Below are positions 8,218 to 17,335 of a stretch of DNA of 64,000 bases, in pieces. Positions within the stretch are counted from its first letter, which is position 1. Every line of letters begins with the position of its first letter. Origin of the DNA: Hallerella porci (GTDB taxonomy: Bacteria > Fibrobacterota > Fibrobacteria > Fibrobacterales > Fibrobacteraceae); NCBI RefSeq assembly GCF_003148885.1, contig NZ_QGHD01000001.1, positions 1 to 64,000 of the forward strand, written 5' to 3'. Below the pieces are notes generated by a model, which was not told the origin of the DNA, did no database searches, and saw only the letters and a list, made by a program, of their open reading frames with translations. Both the position numbers and the translations under genes were made by a program.

Positions 8218-9207
8218 TTAGACGTTCGGTTGAGACGGTTGTTGTCCATCGCCGAGTCCGAGCTGCGTACGCATTTGCGTATCGGCTTGGATATTTTTCA
8301 TGTTGTAATAATCCATCACGCCGAGACGACCCGAACGGAGTGCGTCTGCCATTGCCATCGGCACTTGCGCTTCGCTTTCGACGAGTTTTGCGCGCATGTC
8401 CATCACTTTGGCTTTCATTTCTTGTTCGGCAGCGGCTGCCATGGCGCGGCGTTCTTCGGCTTTTGCTTGGGCGATTTTTTTGTCGGCTTCAGCGCGATCC
8501 GTTTCCAAGCGAGCGCCGATGTTTTGACCCACATCCACGTCAGCGATATCAATCGAAAGAATTTCAAATGCAGTGCCCGCATCCAAACCCGAAGCGAGAA
8601 CTTTCTGCGAAATCATATTCGGATTTTCGAGAACATCTTTGTGGCTCTTCGCACCACCGATAGAAGAAACGATGCCTTCGCCAACGCGCGCAACGACGGT
8701 TTCTTCGCCAGCACCGCCAACGAGTTTTTGAATACTTGCGCGCACGGTAATGCGGGTCACGGCGTGCAGCTGAATTCCGTCCAAAGCGACAGCGCTAACG
8801 CGCGGCGTTTCGATAACTTTCGGATTCACCGACATTTGCACTGCTTCGAGAACGTTTCGTCCCGCGAGATCAATGGCTGCGGCTTGCTTAAAATCGAGTT
8901 TGATGTTGGCTTTGTTCGCAGCGATTAACGCTTGCACGACGCGCAAAACGCTACCGCCCGACATGTAATGCGCTTCAAGTAAATTTGTATCGACAGGCAT
9001 TCCCGCTTTGCAGCTCAGAATGCGCGCATCCACAATGATTTTGGGAGGCACTTTCCGGAGTCGCATTCCGATAAGTTGGAACATGCTGACATTTGCCCGA
9101 GAAAATAAAGCTTGAAGCCAGAGGCTAAAGAATTTGGCGATAAAAGCCAAAAAGATAAGGGCGACGATTGCTGCTACGATAAAACCCAAAATGGCAATAG
9201 AGCTCAT
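8218..9207 (-). CDS. floA: Flotillin-like protein FloA
   Basis: This 329-residue SPFH/flotillin-like membrane scaffold has an N-terminal hairpin membrane region (residues about 3-35), then the FloA signature ([60 protein letters not shown]) and an Ala/Glu/Lys coiled coil near 235-270. Length matches the family. An ATG also occurs at 9219, but 9207 is preferred because TGAGGA lies just before it. FloA proteins organise membrane microdomains. No NfeD partner is adjacent; the next gene is the acidic anchored protein. Confidence 0.93.
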   Translation of the reverse strand: MSSIAILGFIVAAIVALIFLAFIAKFFSLWLQALFSRANVSMFQLIGMRLRKVPPKIIVDARILSCKAGMPVDTNLLEAHYMSGGSVLRVVQALIAANKANIKLDFKQAAAIDLAGRNVLEAVQMSVNPKVIETPRVSAVALDGIQLHAVTRITVRASIQKLVGGAGEETVVARVGEGIVSSIGGAKSHKDVLENPNMISQKVLASGLDAGTAFEILSIDIADVDVGQNIGARLETDRAEADKKIAQAKAEERRAMAAAAEQEMKAKVMDMRAKLVESEAQVPMAMADALRSGRLGVMDYYNMKNIQADTQMRTQLGLGDGQQPSQPNV

Positions 9208-9280
9208 AAAAATCCTCATTTGATTGGTTTTAAGTAAATTATATAAAAATTAGCAGCTGAGAAATAGCAATTTGAAAATT

Positions 9281-9662
9281 ATTAGTGTCCGGTAAAACTT
9301 TTTAATCCCTGCACTTCTTTTACGGCGAAAGCGAGAACACGATCGAGATGCAAATCTGGGTCGTGATGATTGCAAACTTGTTGGTAAAACTGGTCAAGGC
9401 GCAAGTAAATCGCATGTGGAGCTTTTCGAATCTAGTCTCGCTACTCCGTCATGCGCTTGGATACTACTACGACCTTGTTCCGTTCCTCGAAAATCCAGAA
9501 CGGGTTGCTGCAAGCTCTTTTGTCGGGGGCCGTTCACCACCCGGCCAACTCCAGCTAAATCTTGTCTAGGGGACCCGCAAAACGCAAAGGCACCGCTTTC
9601 TGTCGAAATCGGCGCGTATTCAGCATATTGTGTTTATGTTGGAACTTTTACCGGACAGCAAT
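9281..9662 (+). mobile_element. 382-bp internally deleted mini-IS (IS4-type) with both ends
   Basis: The left end ATTAGTGTCCGGTAAAA (9281-9297) and right end TTTTACCGGACAGCAAT (9646-9662) are inverted repeats matching at 15 of 17 positions. The element is flanked by ATTTGAAAATT (9270-9280) and ATTTGAAAATA (9663-9673), a 10-of-11 target duplication, a length usual for IS4-type elements. Inside, only the last part of a transposase frame is left, joined almost directly to the left end. Such a non-autonomous derivative could move in trans if a full copy exists. Confidence 0.8.
9306..9569 (+). pseudogene. Transposase remnant inside the mini-IS
   Basis: The open frame from 9306 to the TAG at 9567-9569 encodes FFYGESENTIEMQIW, the hydrophobic IANLLVKLV segment and a C-terminal tail. 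This aligns with the IS4-type C-terminus at 2-226. The catalytic domain is deleted, and an in-frame TAA at 9303 precedes the remnant, so no functional protein is expected. Confidence 0.75.
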
Positions 9663-9722
9663 ATTTGAAAATAAACGGGAAAAGAGAATGTTCTCGGGGA
9701 AATTTTCTATTTTATCGTCGCT

Positions 9723-10595
9723 ATGAAAGATGAACATAAAGGCATTCTTTTTGGTGCTCTCGCCGCAATTTTTTACGGCACAAATCCGCTCGGCGCATTA
9801 AATTTAATCGAAGCAAAATTGATTCCGATAAGCATCATTTTTTACCGCATGATGTTTGCGACTTTATTTGTTTTAATCGCTCTTTTGGTTTCTAAAAAGT
9901 CTCTTAAATTTCCGAAAGAAAATTTACCCAAAACGATTTCGCTCGGCATTTTATTTGCCGCTTCGGCGTGCTTGCTTTATGAATCTTTCATTTATATGGA
10001 AGCGGGAATTGCATCGACGATGCTTTTCTTGTATCCCGTTTTCGTCGCCCTTTTAATGCTGATTTTGTATAAAGAAAAACTCACAAAACAAATTGTGATT
10101 TCAATTCTTGTCGCCCTCGTGGGAGTTGCATTCTTAACCAAAAGTGAAAATGGATTTTTAAGCGTCACAGGAATTATTCTCGTTATACTTTCATCGTTAA
10201 CTTATTCGTTTTATATGATTATTGCGGCGCGTTTATCGAAGCCTGTGGGATCTTTAAAACTCAATTTTTATGTGCTTCTATTTGGAACTTTAGGCATGTT
10301 CCTTTTCACTTCATTTGCTCCCGGACATGAACTTCAAAAATTGCCGAGTTTCACGGCTGCCTTATGGACGATGGAACTTGGCTTTGTCCCGACTCTTTTA
10401 TCGCTGATTTTTATGGTGAAAGCAATCAAAATTATCGGCTCCACCAAAACTGCAATTCTCGGAGCCTTAGAGCCTTTAACTGCGGTATGTGTCGGCGTTT
10501 TCATTTTCCACGAATCTTTTACTTGGCGCCTTTGCGTGGGAATTATTTTGATTTTATCATCCGTGATTATGATTGCAGTGAAAAAGAAAAATTAG
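9723..10595 (+). CDS. EamA/DMT-family transporter
   Basis: This 290-residue integral membrane protein shows about ten hydrophobic helices in two five-helix halves. Typical DMT features are the opening GALAAIFYGTNPLGALNLI, EAGIASTMLFLYPVFVALLM at the first repeat end, and the second-half equivalent ILGALEPLTAVCVGVFIFHE. The family exports or imports amino acids, nucleosides and other metabolites; the substrate cannot be read from sequence. Its start is 61 bp after the mini-IS and its right target duplication, so the insertion lies in its upstream region. Confidence 0.88.
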   Translation: MKDEHKGILFGALAAIFYGTNPLGALNLIEAKLIPISIIFYRMMFATLFVLIALLVSKKSLKFPKENLPKTISLGILFAASACLLYESFIYMEAGIASTMLFLYPVFVALLMLILYKEKLTKQIVISILVALVGVAFLTKSENGFLSVTGIILVILSSLTYSFYMIIAARLSKPVGSLKLNFYVLLFGTLGMFLFTSFAPGHELQKLPSFTAALWTMELGFVPTLLSLIFMVKAIKIIGSTKTAILGALEPLTAVCVGVFIFHESFTWRLCVGIILILSSVIMIAVKKKN

Positions 10596-10630
10596 GTCAC
10601 TTCTCATTCCTCATTTTTTACATTTATTCC

Positions 10631-11452
10631 ATGGAAAAAATTTTCTTGGCATTTTTCTTGTTTGCGGTTTTAGGTTGTGCGGGGAATCGGGCGGAGTCTT
10701 CGCCTTCGGGGGATTCGGGCTGCGATGATTGTGGGGAACAAGGAGAATTGGAACTTGAAATTCACGATGAAAAAGGTTATGTAGAAATCAATCCGGACGC
10801 GATGAAAATGTGGAATGCTTCGGCGGTGCTCGGGAGTTTCCCGTCGCAGAAAATTGTCGCAGAATGTCCGGAGGAAAATAAAATTTGCCACAGCTTTAGC
10901 GATGATGCTGTAGATTTTGATTTGGCGCATTTTGAAGATTCGTTAATCGAAACGCGTTTTTCAAAAATGCAACATGAAGAAATGTTAGAAGGTTTACGAA
11001 TTCCGGATGCGGATTCGCTCGAAATGCGAAAAAGAATGGCGGCAATTTTAGACGCTCATTTTGCCGATGGAAAAAGTTTGAAAGATTTATCGCCGTGGGA
11101 AGAACGCGCCGATTTTCCTATCGTCTATTCTGCTTTTAATCGCGAAGTTTCACCGCAACTCAAAAAAAAACTGCAGGAAATTTTCAAAAAATATCGCGTG
11201 CGTTATGTGAGCATTCCCGTTTATGTGCAAGTGAGCATTCGCCCGAAGCTCGGAAAAAAAGGCGGCTTCGTTTGGAAATCGCTTTGGACTCTTTGGGATG
11301 TTCGTTTAGGCGAACTTGTCTTTTTGAATTATCAAGAATTTATTGCGGAAACGACAAGCCGAATTCCGCCCGAGCGCGGTTGGGCAAAACCGTTTGCGGA
11401 GCGTTTAGGAAAAGCGCTTTCGCGTGATCCGAAGACGATTGAAAATCATTAA
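10631..11452 (+). CDS. Lipoprotein of unknown function
   Basis: This 273-residue protein has a short signal and lipobox (AVLGC, Cys16), a Ser/Gly/Cys-rich linker (SGCDDCGEQGE), and a mixed alpha/beta C-terminal part (residues about 150-270) with VRYVSIPVYVQVSI and LWTLWDVRLGELVF, which looks like one strand-rich folded domain. No family is recognised. The start is set at 10631 because the lipobox follows immediately. The stop overlaps the convergent GH8 stop by 4 bp. Confidence 0.72.
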   Translation: MEKIFLAFFLFAVLGCAGNRAESSPSGDSGCDDCGEQGELELEIHDEKGYVEINPDAMKMWNASAVLGSFPSQKIVAECPEENKICHSFSDDAVDFDLAHFEDSLIETRFSKMQHEEMLEGLRIPDADSLEMRKRMAAILDAHFADGKSLKDLSPWEERADFPIVYSAFNREVSPQLKKKLQEIFKKYRVRYVSIPVYVQVSIRPKLGKKGGFVWKSLWTLWDVRLGELVFLNYQEFIAETTSRIPPERGWAKPFAERLGKALSRDPKTIENH

Positions 11453-12591
11453 AATTTTGAAGTGAGAAGACAGTAGGCAAGTAAAAGAAGCATGCCGTCG
11501 TAATAGCGCCACGTTCCTGTCGGCGTTGGCGTTTCCCAAAGTTTCTGTAAAAAATAGCGGGCGAGTTCTGCATCGTCGGAATTGTTAATGTCGAGCGCGC
11601 AAGTGGCTGCGGCGTTCATCGCCATTAAACCGGTCGTGAGTTCGCGGGCATTGGGCGCAGGCGTTCCGTCGATTTGATAATCGGCGAAAACCGTTTTTTG
11701 CGAACGGAAAAATTGCAGATATTTTCGACAAATTTTTTGTTCAAAATCTTTGGCGTTTTGGCAGATATTTTCTGCGGGCTTTGAAATTTCCGACGAAAAA
11801 TCTAACGCTAAATTGAGAACGACGCGCCAAGAGTCGCCGCTAAAGTAATGACTCATCGGATTAAAATTTGTCGCTTTCGGTTCGCCATTAAATTCGGTGT
11901 AATCAGCGGCAAGTCCTGTTTCGGGATGCATCGCGTGTTTTAAAAAATGGATGCTTTCGGCGTAAACGGCTTCCCAGAATTTGTCACCGGTTTCTTCGGC
12001 GAAAAGACGATAAAAGAAAAGGGTGTGATAACTCGGATCGGTAAAATCGTTTCCGGTCATCGGCGAAAAACGAACAGCGGCGCGGGATTCATCGAACATC
12101 GCACGGACATTTCCGGCGGGAATTTTATGCGCCATCGCTTGCAATAATTCACACGCTTCTTTTTTATAAGCGGGCTTTTGAAATTTTTTCGCGGCGAGAA
12201 GAAGTGCTGCGGCAAAATATTCTTCGCCATCGGGAGCGGCTCCCGGATCCATTTTGTAAAAGTCGGAATGTTTAGAATTGGGAAGTCCCACTTGCCACGC
12301 AAAATACGGCGCATAATTCCCTGAAGAATTTTGCAGATAATTTTTTGAAAATTGCCAAAGCGATTCGAAGAGATTTTCTTCGCCGAGTTTTGCGGCAATA
12401 TACATGCCGTAACTCATTCCTTCGCTGCGGATATCTTGATGCCCGATGTCAACAATGTAGCGGAGAGAATTTGTAGAAAAGCAAACGCATTCTTTTTCGG
12501 CGTCACCGAAAAAAAGTTTTTGAAAATGAGAACGAAATTTTTCGAGGGCTTCGGCTTCGCTTTTTCCGATGAGCTGAAAAGGATTTTTCAT
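11449..12591 (-). CDS. GH8 reducing-end xylose-releasing exo-oligoxylanase
   Basis: This 380-residue protein has no signal peptide and is probably cytoplasmic. It carries GH8 marks of the Rex subgroup: DIRSEGMSYGM with the likely catalytic acid Glu57, GAAPDGEEYFAAALL, and a DPSYH motif near the second acidic site. Rex enzymes remove xylose from the reducing end of imported xylo-oligosaccharides, so this would finish xylan breakdown inside the cell. Enzymes of this group are about this long. It is the last gene of a packed minus-strand run and overlaps the HAD gene by 4 bp. Confidence 0.87.
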   Translation of the reverse strand: MKNPFQLIGKSEAEALEKFRSHFQKLFFGDAEKECVCFSTNSLRYIVDIGHQDIRSEGMSYGMYIAAKLGEENLFESLWQFSKNYLQNSSGNYAPYFAWQVGLPNSKHSDFYKMDPGAAPDGEEYFAAALLLAAKKFQKPAYKKEACELLQAMAHKIPAGNVRAMFDESRAAVRFSPMTGNDFTDPSYHTLFFYRLFAEETGDKFWEAVYAESIHFLKHAMHPETGLAADYTEFNGEPKATNFNPMSHYFSGDSWRVVLNLALDFSSEISKPAENICQNAKDFEQKICRKYLQFFRSQKTVFADYQIDGTPAPNARELTTGLMAMNAAATCALDINNSDDAELARYFLQKLWETPTPTGTWRYYDGMLLLLAYCLLTSKF

Positions 12592-13253
12592 TTTAAAAAT
12601 GTGCTTTGAAAAATTTCAAAGAGCGGGGAACCGTTTTTGAAAAGGTGAGTTTGCATGCCGACGGAAGCAGCGCCGCGAATATCGCGTTCGGGATCATCGC
12701 CGACGAAAAGGGTTTCGTTTGCTTGTGTGCCCAAACGGTCTAATGCGATTTGGAAAATTTCGGGGGCGGGTTTTTTCGTGTGCACTTCGCCCGAAATAAT
12801 GACGGCGTCGAGTAATTTCAAAAGGCCGTGTTGACGCAAAACTTTGCGGACATGTGGCGCGTGCTCAAAATTGGAAATAATACCGAGTTTGATTTTTTCG
12901 TCGTGTAATTTTTGAAGAAGCGGAATTGTCTGCGGATGAATGGGAACCATTTTTTGCCAACGATTCATCGAGTTGGCTGCGGTATGTTTGATCCAGTTGT
13001 AATCGGGATTTGCACCGAAACTTTCCGCTAAAATTTTTAACCGCAATTCGTAAATGGTAAATCCTTCTTGTTCGGAAATTTCTTCGGAGAAGAAATGCCG
13101 ACATTGCTTTGCCACTTGCGAAACCGGAACGGAAATGCCGAGATGATTCATCGCGTGCGATAAATCTTCGTGCCATAGCCCGAAAGCCTTCGACATGTTG
13201 CCGTAGGTAAAAAGTGTTCCGTAAAGGTCAAAAAGAACGCCGGCGATTTCCAT
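12588..13253 (-). CDS. HAD-superfamily phosphatase-like hydrolase
   Basis: This 221-residue protein has HAD motif I (FDLYGTL, nucleophile Asp8), motif II (IISNFE), motif III Lys (KKPAPEIF) and motif IV (VGDDPERD). The helical cap between motifs I and II makes it a class IA enzyme, the group of phosphoglycolate and nucleotide phosphatases such as YjjG. The exact substrate is unknown. It overlaps the GH8 start by 4 bp and lies 1 bp after the Dabb gene, so co-translation is likely. Confidence 0.85.
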   Translation of the reverse strand: MEIAGVLFDLYGTLFTYGNMSKAFGLWHEDLSHAMNHLGISVPVSQVAKQCRHFFSEEISEQEGFTIYELRLKILAESFGANPDYNWIKHTAANSMNRWQKMVPIHPQTIPLLQKLHDEKIKLGIISNFEHAPHVRKVLRQHGLLKLLDAVIISGEVHTKKPAPEIFQIALDRLGTQANETLFVGDDPERDIRGAASVGMQTHLFKNGSPLFEIFQSTFLK

Positions 13254-13254
13254 T

Positions 13255-13557
13255 TTAGATTTCGTAATCGAGGACGCAACGGTCTAGCGAAACTTTTCCG
13301 ATGAAATTTTTGATTTCGACGTGAGCGGGGAAAGTTTGGTAAAAATCTAAATCCGCTTTGCTGTTAAATGCGGTGACAAGGCCGACGTCCCAAGCGGCGG
13401 CGCTGCGATTAAAGTCAACTCCCGATTCGATATCGACGAGTCCGGGAACATTTCCTTTGAGGGTTTTAAATTTTTCGACGATGAGAGCGGCATTTTCCGA
13501 TGCGCTTTTTCCTTCGGCGTTTTCTTTTAATTTCCAGAGAACGATGTGCTTGATCAT
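13255..13557 (-). CDS. Dabb-family (stress-responsive A/B barrel) protein
   Basis: This 100-residue protein matches the dimeric alpha-beta barrel family: MIKHIVLWKLKENAEG at the start, LKGNVPGLVDIESGVDF, the WDVGLVTAFNSKADLDFYQ core and the HVEIKNF segment. Family members are small dimers in varied roles; no catalytic function can be assigned. It is 3 bp from the GT4 gene and 1 bp from the HAD gene. Confidence 0.88.
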   Translation of the reverse strand: MIKHIVLWKLKENAEGKSASENAALIVEKFKTLKGNVPGLVDIESGVDFNRSAAAWDVGLVTAFNSKADLDFYQTFPAHVEIKNFIGKVSLDRCVLDYEI

Positions 13558-13560
13558 AAG

Positions 13561-14748
13561 TTATCCTTGAACGAGTTTTTGGTAAAGTGAAAATTGTTTT
13601 TCAAAGCAATTTTTCCAACTGAATTTTGTGGCGTACGCTTCAGCGTTTTGCTTGAGCTCGGCTAAATTCATTTTGGAAATTTGAAGAATAGCATCGGCGA
13701 GAGCTTCGGGAGTGCGCGTTTGCAAAAGAACGCCCGCGCCCGATTTCGTCAAATGTTCTGCGGCAGCTCCTGTGTTGGCTGCGACGAGAGCGTTTCCGCA
13801 CGCTAAACTTTCGAGAATAGAAAGTCCAAAAGTTTCCCAGCCCGAAAGCGCAAGACCCAAATCGACGCTCGCATAATGGCGCGCCATTTCTGCTTCGCCG
13901 TGGATAAATCCTTCGTAGCGGATGTGCTTAAATTTTTGTGCAGCTTCTTGAACGCGCGGTAAATCGGGACCCGTTCCTGCGAAAAGAACTGCGGGCTCGC
14001 TTCCCAATTTTTCGACGAGAATGGGATACGCCTCTAAGAATAAACGCAGACCTTTTTCGTCACAAAAACGATGCGGAAAGAAAATGGTGAGGCGATTCGG
14101 ATCGCCGTCTTTTAATTCATCTACCAAATTTTCATCGCGGGCAGTTGGCGTAAACGTTTCTAAATCGACGCCGAGCGGAATCCAATCCAAGCGTTCTTTG
14201 GAAAATCCGAAACGATTCATGCGCTCTAAAACTTCGTCGCAACTCGCTTCGATTTTCGCGTAATTTTTGTATTCGAAACGCGCATAGGCAAAGGCTACGG
14301 ATTCGGTGATTTTTGCGATTCGCGGCATTTTCCATTTTTCAAAGAAGCGGCGCACATACGTCACCGGAAAATCGGCGTGCCAAAATCCGGTGAGAATCGG
14401 CGGCTTCGGCATGCCTTTGCACGCTTTGGAAACGGCCCTCGGAAGAATATACGGCGAACCGACTTCGACGATATCGGGATTGTATTTGGCGAGTGCGACT
14501 TTTAAATCGGCATTTTTCCACAAGAAGCGATATTCCCAATTTCCGGGGAAACGAAACGCTTTGGTGTGTTCAATAATGAGAGAATCCGAAATTTTTTCGG
14601 TAAAAGTTTTCCCGTCATTTTGCACAAAGACGAGAAGCGCATCGGCTTTATCTTTGTAAAATTTCATGCGTTCGAGATGATAACGGCGAACGCCGCCGCC
14701 CGAAGGACTCCAAAAATTATTGTAGTCTACGATGACTAAACGGCTCAT
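13561..14748 (-). CDS. GT4-family glycosyltransferase
   Basis: This 395-residue GT-B fold enzyme has an acceptor-side Gly loop (SPSGGGVRRYHLERM), the GT4 C-terminal signature with the donor-binding pair of Glu (ETFGLSILESLACG) and a FFPHRFCDEKGLRLF segment at the domain junction. It is predicted to use a nucleotide-sugar or related donor for an envelope glycan or glycolipid; specificity is unknown. It overlaps the DnaG-like gene by ATGA, so translation is probably coupled. Confidence 0.88.
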   Translation of the reverse strand: MSRLVIVDYNNFWSPSGGGVRRYHLERMKFYKDKADALLVFVQNDGKTFTEKISDSLIIEHTKAFRFPGNWEYRFLWKNADLKVALAKYNPDIVEVGSPYILPRAVSKACKGMPKPPILTGFWHADFPVTYVRRFFEKWKMPRIAKITESVAFAYARFEYKNYAKIEASCDEVLERMNRFGFSKERLDWIPLGVDLETFTPTARDENLVDELKDGDPNRLTIFFPHRFCDEKGLRLFLEAYPILVEKLGSEPAVLFAGTGPDLPRVQEAAQKFKHIRYEGFIHGEAEMARHYASVDLGLALSGWETFGLSILESLACGNALVAANTGAAAEHLTKSGAGVLLQTRTPEALADAILQISKMNLAELKQNAEAYATKFSWKNCFEKQFSLYQKLVQG

Positions 14749-16646
14749 GATTCTTTCTCTTTCATACGATACGATTTATCGGAGAAAAGTAAATTCGCTT
14801 CGTAGAGAATGGAACCGGAATTTTTGAGATTGACGGTGAGCCAAAGCGCGCCATCTTCTTTGCGTTCGAGCCAGAATGTCGCATCGGCGTCGCGCAAAAA
14901 TGGCCGCGGTCCAACGAGTTTATCGTCTTCTTTGAAAACGGAACCGCTGACAAAAACCGGAATGTCGAGCTCTTTGTAAAAGTCGAGAATCGCAGAAGAG
15001 CGACGCTCATTCAAATCGGGAATATCGCTCCGATCCGAAATGCGCAAATGGTCCACGCCATCGACGATTAAAATCAAATTTTGCTTTTCCGAAAGTTCGG
15101 TTTGCAATTCTTTGAGGAAAGCTTCGTATTGGAATGATTCAGTATCTTCCCAAATTTCTAAGCGATCGTTTTTGACGTAGCTGATAATTTTTTGTGTGGC
15201 GGTGAGAATTTGATGATTCACATCGTCGTCTTTATTTAACTTGTGCACATCGGTTTCCGAAACGCCCGAAAGCATTGAAATAAAGCGGTTGAGCGCTTCG
15301 CGCCGCGGACTATCTAATGCCGCATAAATGACTTTGACATCGGGATTTCCTTCGATTAAATCGAGTGCAAAAGACGAAAGCGCATGACTTTTGTAGCCGT
15401 AAGGTTCTGCCGAAAGGAAGTAATAGCCCGGTTGAATGCCGTCTAATGCGTGAGTTAACGCGGGGAAATTTTGTAAACGATAACCGACATCGGAATCGGG
15501 ATCGCGGCTGATCGCCGTGTTGAAATTTTCTTGAATGTCTTGGAGCAAAACCGTTTTGCGGTGCGTGCGCATCGTATCTTCTTCGGTATCGCGGATGCGT
15601 TCTAAGAAAGCCTCGGCGCCATCGGATTGGATTAACGTGTCAGCGGTTTCGCCCGCGGGAAGGATAATCGATTTGAATTTAATGCCTTCGGATTCGGCAA
15701 GTTCCAAGCATTTGCGAATGTGCAATTCTTGGTTGCGACGATTCGGTTCTTTGCGCAAAACGAGTGCGATGCTTTCTGCGCCGCAGGATTTGAGTTTGTA
15801 AAGATGGCTGCGGTTAAACGGTTGATACATCGTCGAAACGACGCCCGGAATTCCCGCTAAGTCTGCGGTCAAAACATCGAAGACGCCTTCGACGACAATC
15901 GGAGACTCAATATCTTGTTGAATGTTGAACGGAATGTCGAGAGGTCCTGACGCATACGAAATGTAAACGTCTTCAAGGGAATTCGCTGGCGTTGTCACAT
16001 CTAAAAGGCGCCCGTAAACGGAATGCAAAACGCCTTTGGAATTGCGCGCGGGAATCGTTAAACGCGGTTCGTGTGAAAGATCGAGATTGTCCAAATAAAA
16101 ACTGATTTCGTGGCGCTTTAAACCGCAGAGAAGTCCGTAACTATAAAAGGGTTCGGGGTCGCCGCTATAATAACCGATTCCGTAGAGGCGAGATTGTTCC
16201 AAAGTCCAACCGCGGGCTTTTAAAAATTCTGCGGTGGATTCGCTTTTGGTCGCGGCCCAGTTGCAGTAACGCACGAAGCTTTCTAAAACGCGGGATTTCG
16301 TGCCGCCGATTTCTTTGGCATGCGGAAAATTTTCATCGTCTTGAGATTTGATTTCGTCTTCGGATGCGCCCCAAAAATCCAAAGCTTCTTTGCGGGCTGC
16401 GTTTTCGTCTAAACCGTTAAAGCGGCTGCGCATAATGAATTCGACGAGGTCGCCGCTTGCTCCACAGCTCATGCAATGATAACGCCAATAGCCCAGGGAA
16501 TCGTAAAAGAATAATGTCGATTCTTCGGGAGCGTGGAAAGGACACTGCGAAAGCAGATTGCGTCCCCAACGGCTGAGCGAAACGCCGAGACGACGTGGGT
16601 GCGTTTTCACGCGGGAAAGTCCGATTTTGTCTTCTTCGATAAGCAT
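14745..16646 (-). CDS. DnaG-like zinc-finger/TOPRIM protein fused to a RecA/DnaB-like domain, motifs degenerate
   Basis: This 633-residue protein has a CHC2-type zinc finger (Cys35, His38, Cys58, Cys61) and a DnaG core-like region. The TOPRIM segment keeps Glu253 (VVEGVFDV) but reads LRKEPNRRN where DnaG has the metal-binding DxD. From about residue 390 follows a DnaB/RadA-type ATPase domain with a changed P-loop (AEPYGYKS, Gly before Lys replaced by Tyr, Lys419) and a Walker B-like LILIVDGVD. The order resembles T7 gp4 or Twinkle primase-helicases. With both active sites altered, it may be a structural or regulatory replication factor. The start is set at the ATG with AGGTGG ahead. It heads a five-gene run. 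Confidence 0.8.
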   Translation of the reverse strand: MLIEEDKIGLSRVKTHPRRLGVSLSRWGRNLLSQCPFHAPEESTLFFYDSLGYWRYHCMSCGASGDLVEFIMRSRFNGLDENAARKEALDFWGASEDEIKSQDDENFPHAKEIGGTKSRVLESFVRYCNWAATKSESTAEFLKARGWTLEQSRLYGIGYYSGDPEPFYSYGLLCGLKRHEISFYLDNLDLSHEPRLTIPARNSKGVLHSVYGRLLDVTTPANSLEDVYISYASGPLDIPFNIQQDIESPIVVEGVFDVLTADLAGIPGVVSTMYQPFNRSHLYKLKSCGAESIALVLRKEPNRRNQELHIRKCLELAESEGIKFKSIILPAGETADTLIQSDGAEAFLERIRDTEEDTMRTHRKTVLLQDIQENFNTAISRDPDSDVGYRLQNFPALTHALDGIQPGYYFLSAEPYGYKSHALSSFALDLIEGNPDVKVIYAALDSPRREALNRFISMLSGVSETDVHKLNKDDDVNHQILTATQKIISYVKNDRLEIWEDTESFQYEAFLKELQTELSEKQNLILIVDGVDHLRISDRSDIPDLNERRSSAILDFYKELDIPVFVSGSVFKEDDKLVGPRPFLRDADATFWLERKEDGALWLTVNLKNSGSILYEANLLFSDKSYRMKEKES

Positions 16647-16765
16647 AGACCACCTCAAAACTCAACTTAGAAATTTCCGGAATGCGGCACTTTTTGCGGG
16701 CGGGAAATCGCTGCGTTTTTTCGCGGAAAATTTTTAGGAAACGCGTGAAATGTTACATTTTTCGC

Positions 16766-17335
16766 ATGATTATTCTCGGTGTGGATCCGGGCTCATATAC
16801 ATCCGGTTATGCGTTCCTCGAAAAAAAAGACAGCGGAGAAATTCGCGTTTTGGAATATGGAACGATTTCTGCAAAAGCGCGGGATTCTTTTGAAGATCGC
16901 TTGGTAAAAATCGTCACGGATTTAGAAAAATTAGTCGACGCTTACAAGCCGACAGTCTTCAGCATGGAAAGTGCATTCTTTGCAAAAAATGTGCACAGCG
17001 CAATGATTCTCGGACATGTCCGCGGCGCAATTCTCGTCATGTGTCGTCGCCGGGGAATGGAATTTTTTGAATATAGTCCGCGTTCGGTGAAGCAAAGTGT
17101 AACGGGTGACGGCGCTGCTTCCAAAGAAAAAGTAGCGCTCTTGGTAACGTCGCGTCTCGGCATTTCCCGCACCGATGTAAAGCTCGATGCGACCGATGCT
17201 CTTGCGGTTGCGTGCGCACATCTCTTTCCACAAAGTGAATTTATTTGTAAAAAATCCACAAGCAAAACGCGGACGAAAAAGAGTCAACAACTGCGCGAAC
17301 TCATTTTGAAAATGGGAGGAAAACTGCCCGAATGA
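16766..17335 (+). CDS. ruvC: Crossover junction endodeoxyribonuclease RuvC
   Basis: This 189-residue Holliday-junction resolvase has the four acidic metal ligands of the family: Asp7 (GVDPGS), Glu68 (SMESAF), and Asp141 and Asp144 (LDATDALAVA). It cuts junctions with RuvAB; ruvA and ruvB are not in this window. The start is at the conserved MIILGVDPG; upstream in-frame codons lack family similarity. The C-terminus ends in a basic Lys/Arg/Ser tail. It overlaps the next gene by 4 bp. Confidence 0.95.
   Translation: MIILGVDPGSYTSGYAFLEKKDSGEIRVLEYGTISAKARDSFEDRLVKIVTDLEKLVDAYKPTVFSMESAFFAKNVHSAMILGHVRGAILVMCRRRGMEFFEYSPRSVKQSVTGDGAASKEKVALLVTSRLGISRTDVKLDATDALAVACAHLFPQSEFICKKSTSKTRTKKSQQLRELILKMGGKLPE

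Noticed and set aside
10364-10630. Upstream part of the frame before the lipoprotein at 10631
   Set aside because: It overlaps the DMT transporter gene in another frame, and the signal peptide starts at 10631.
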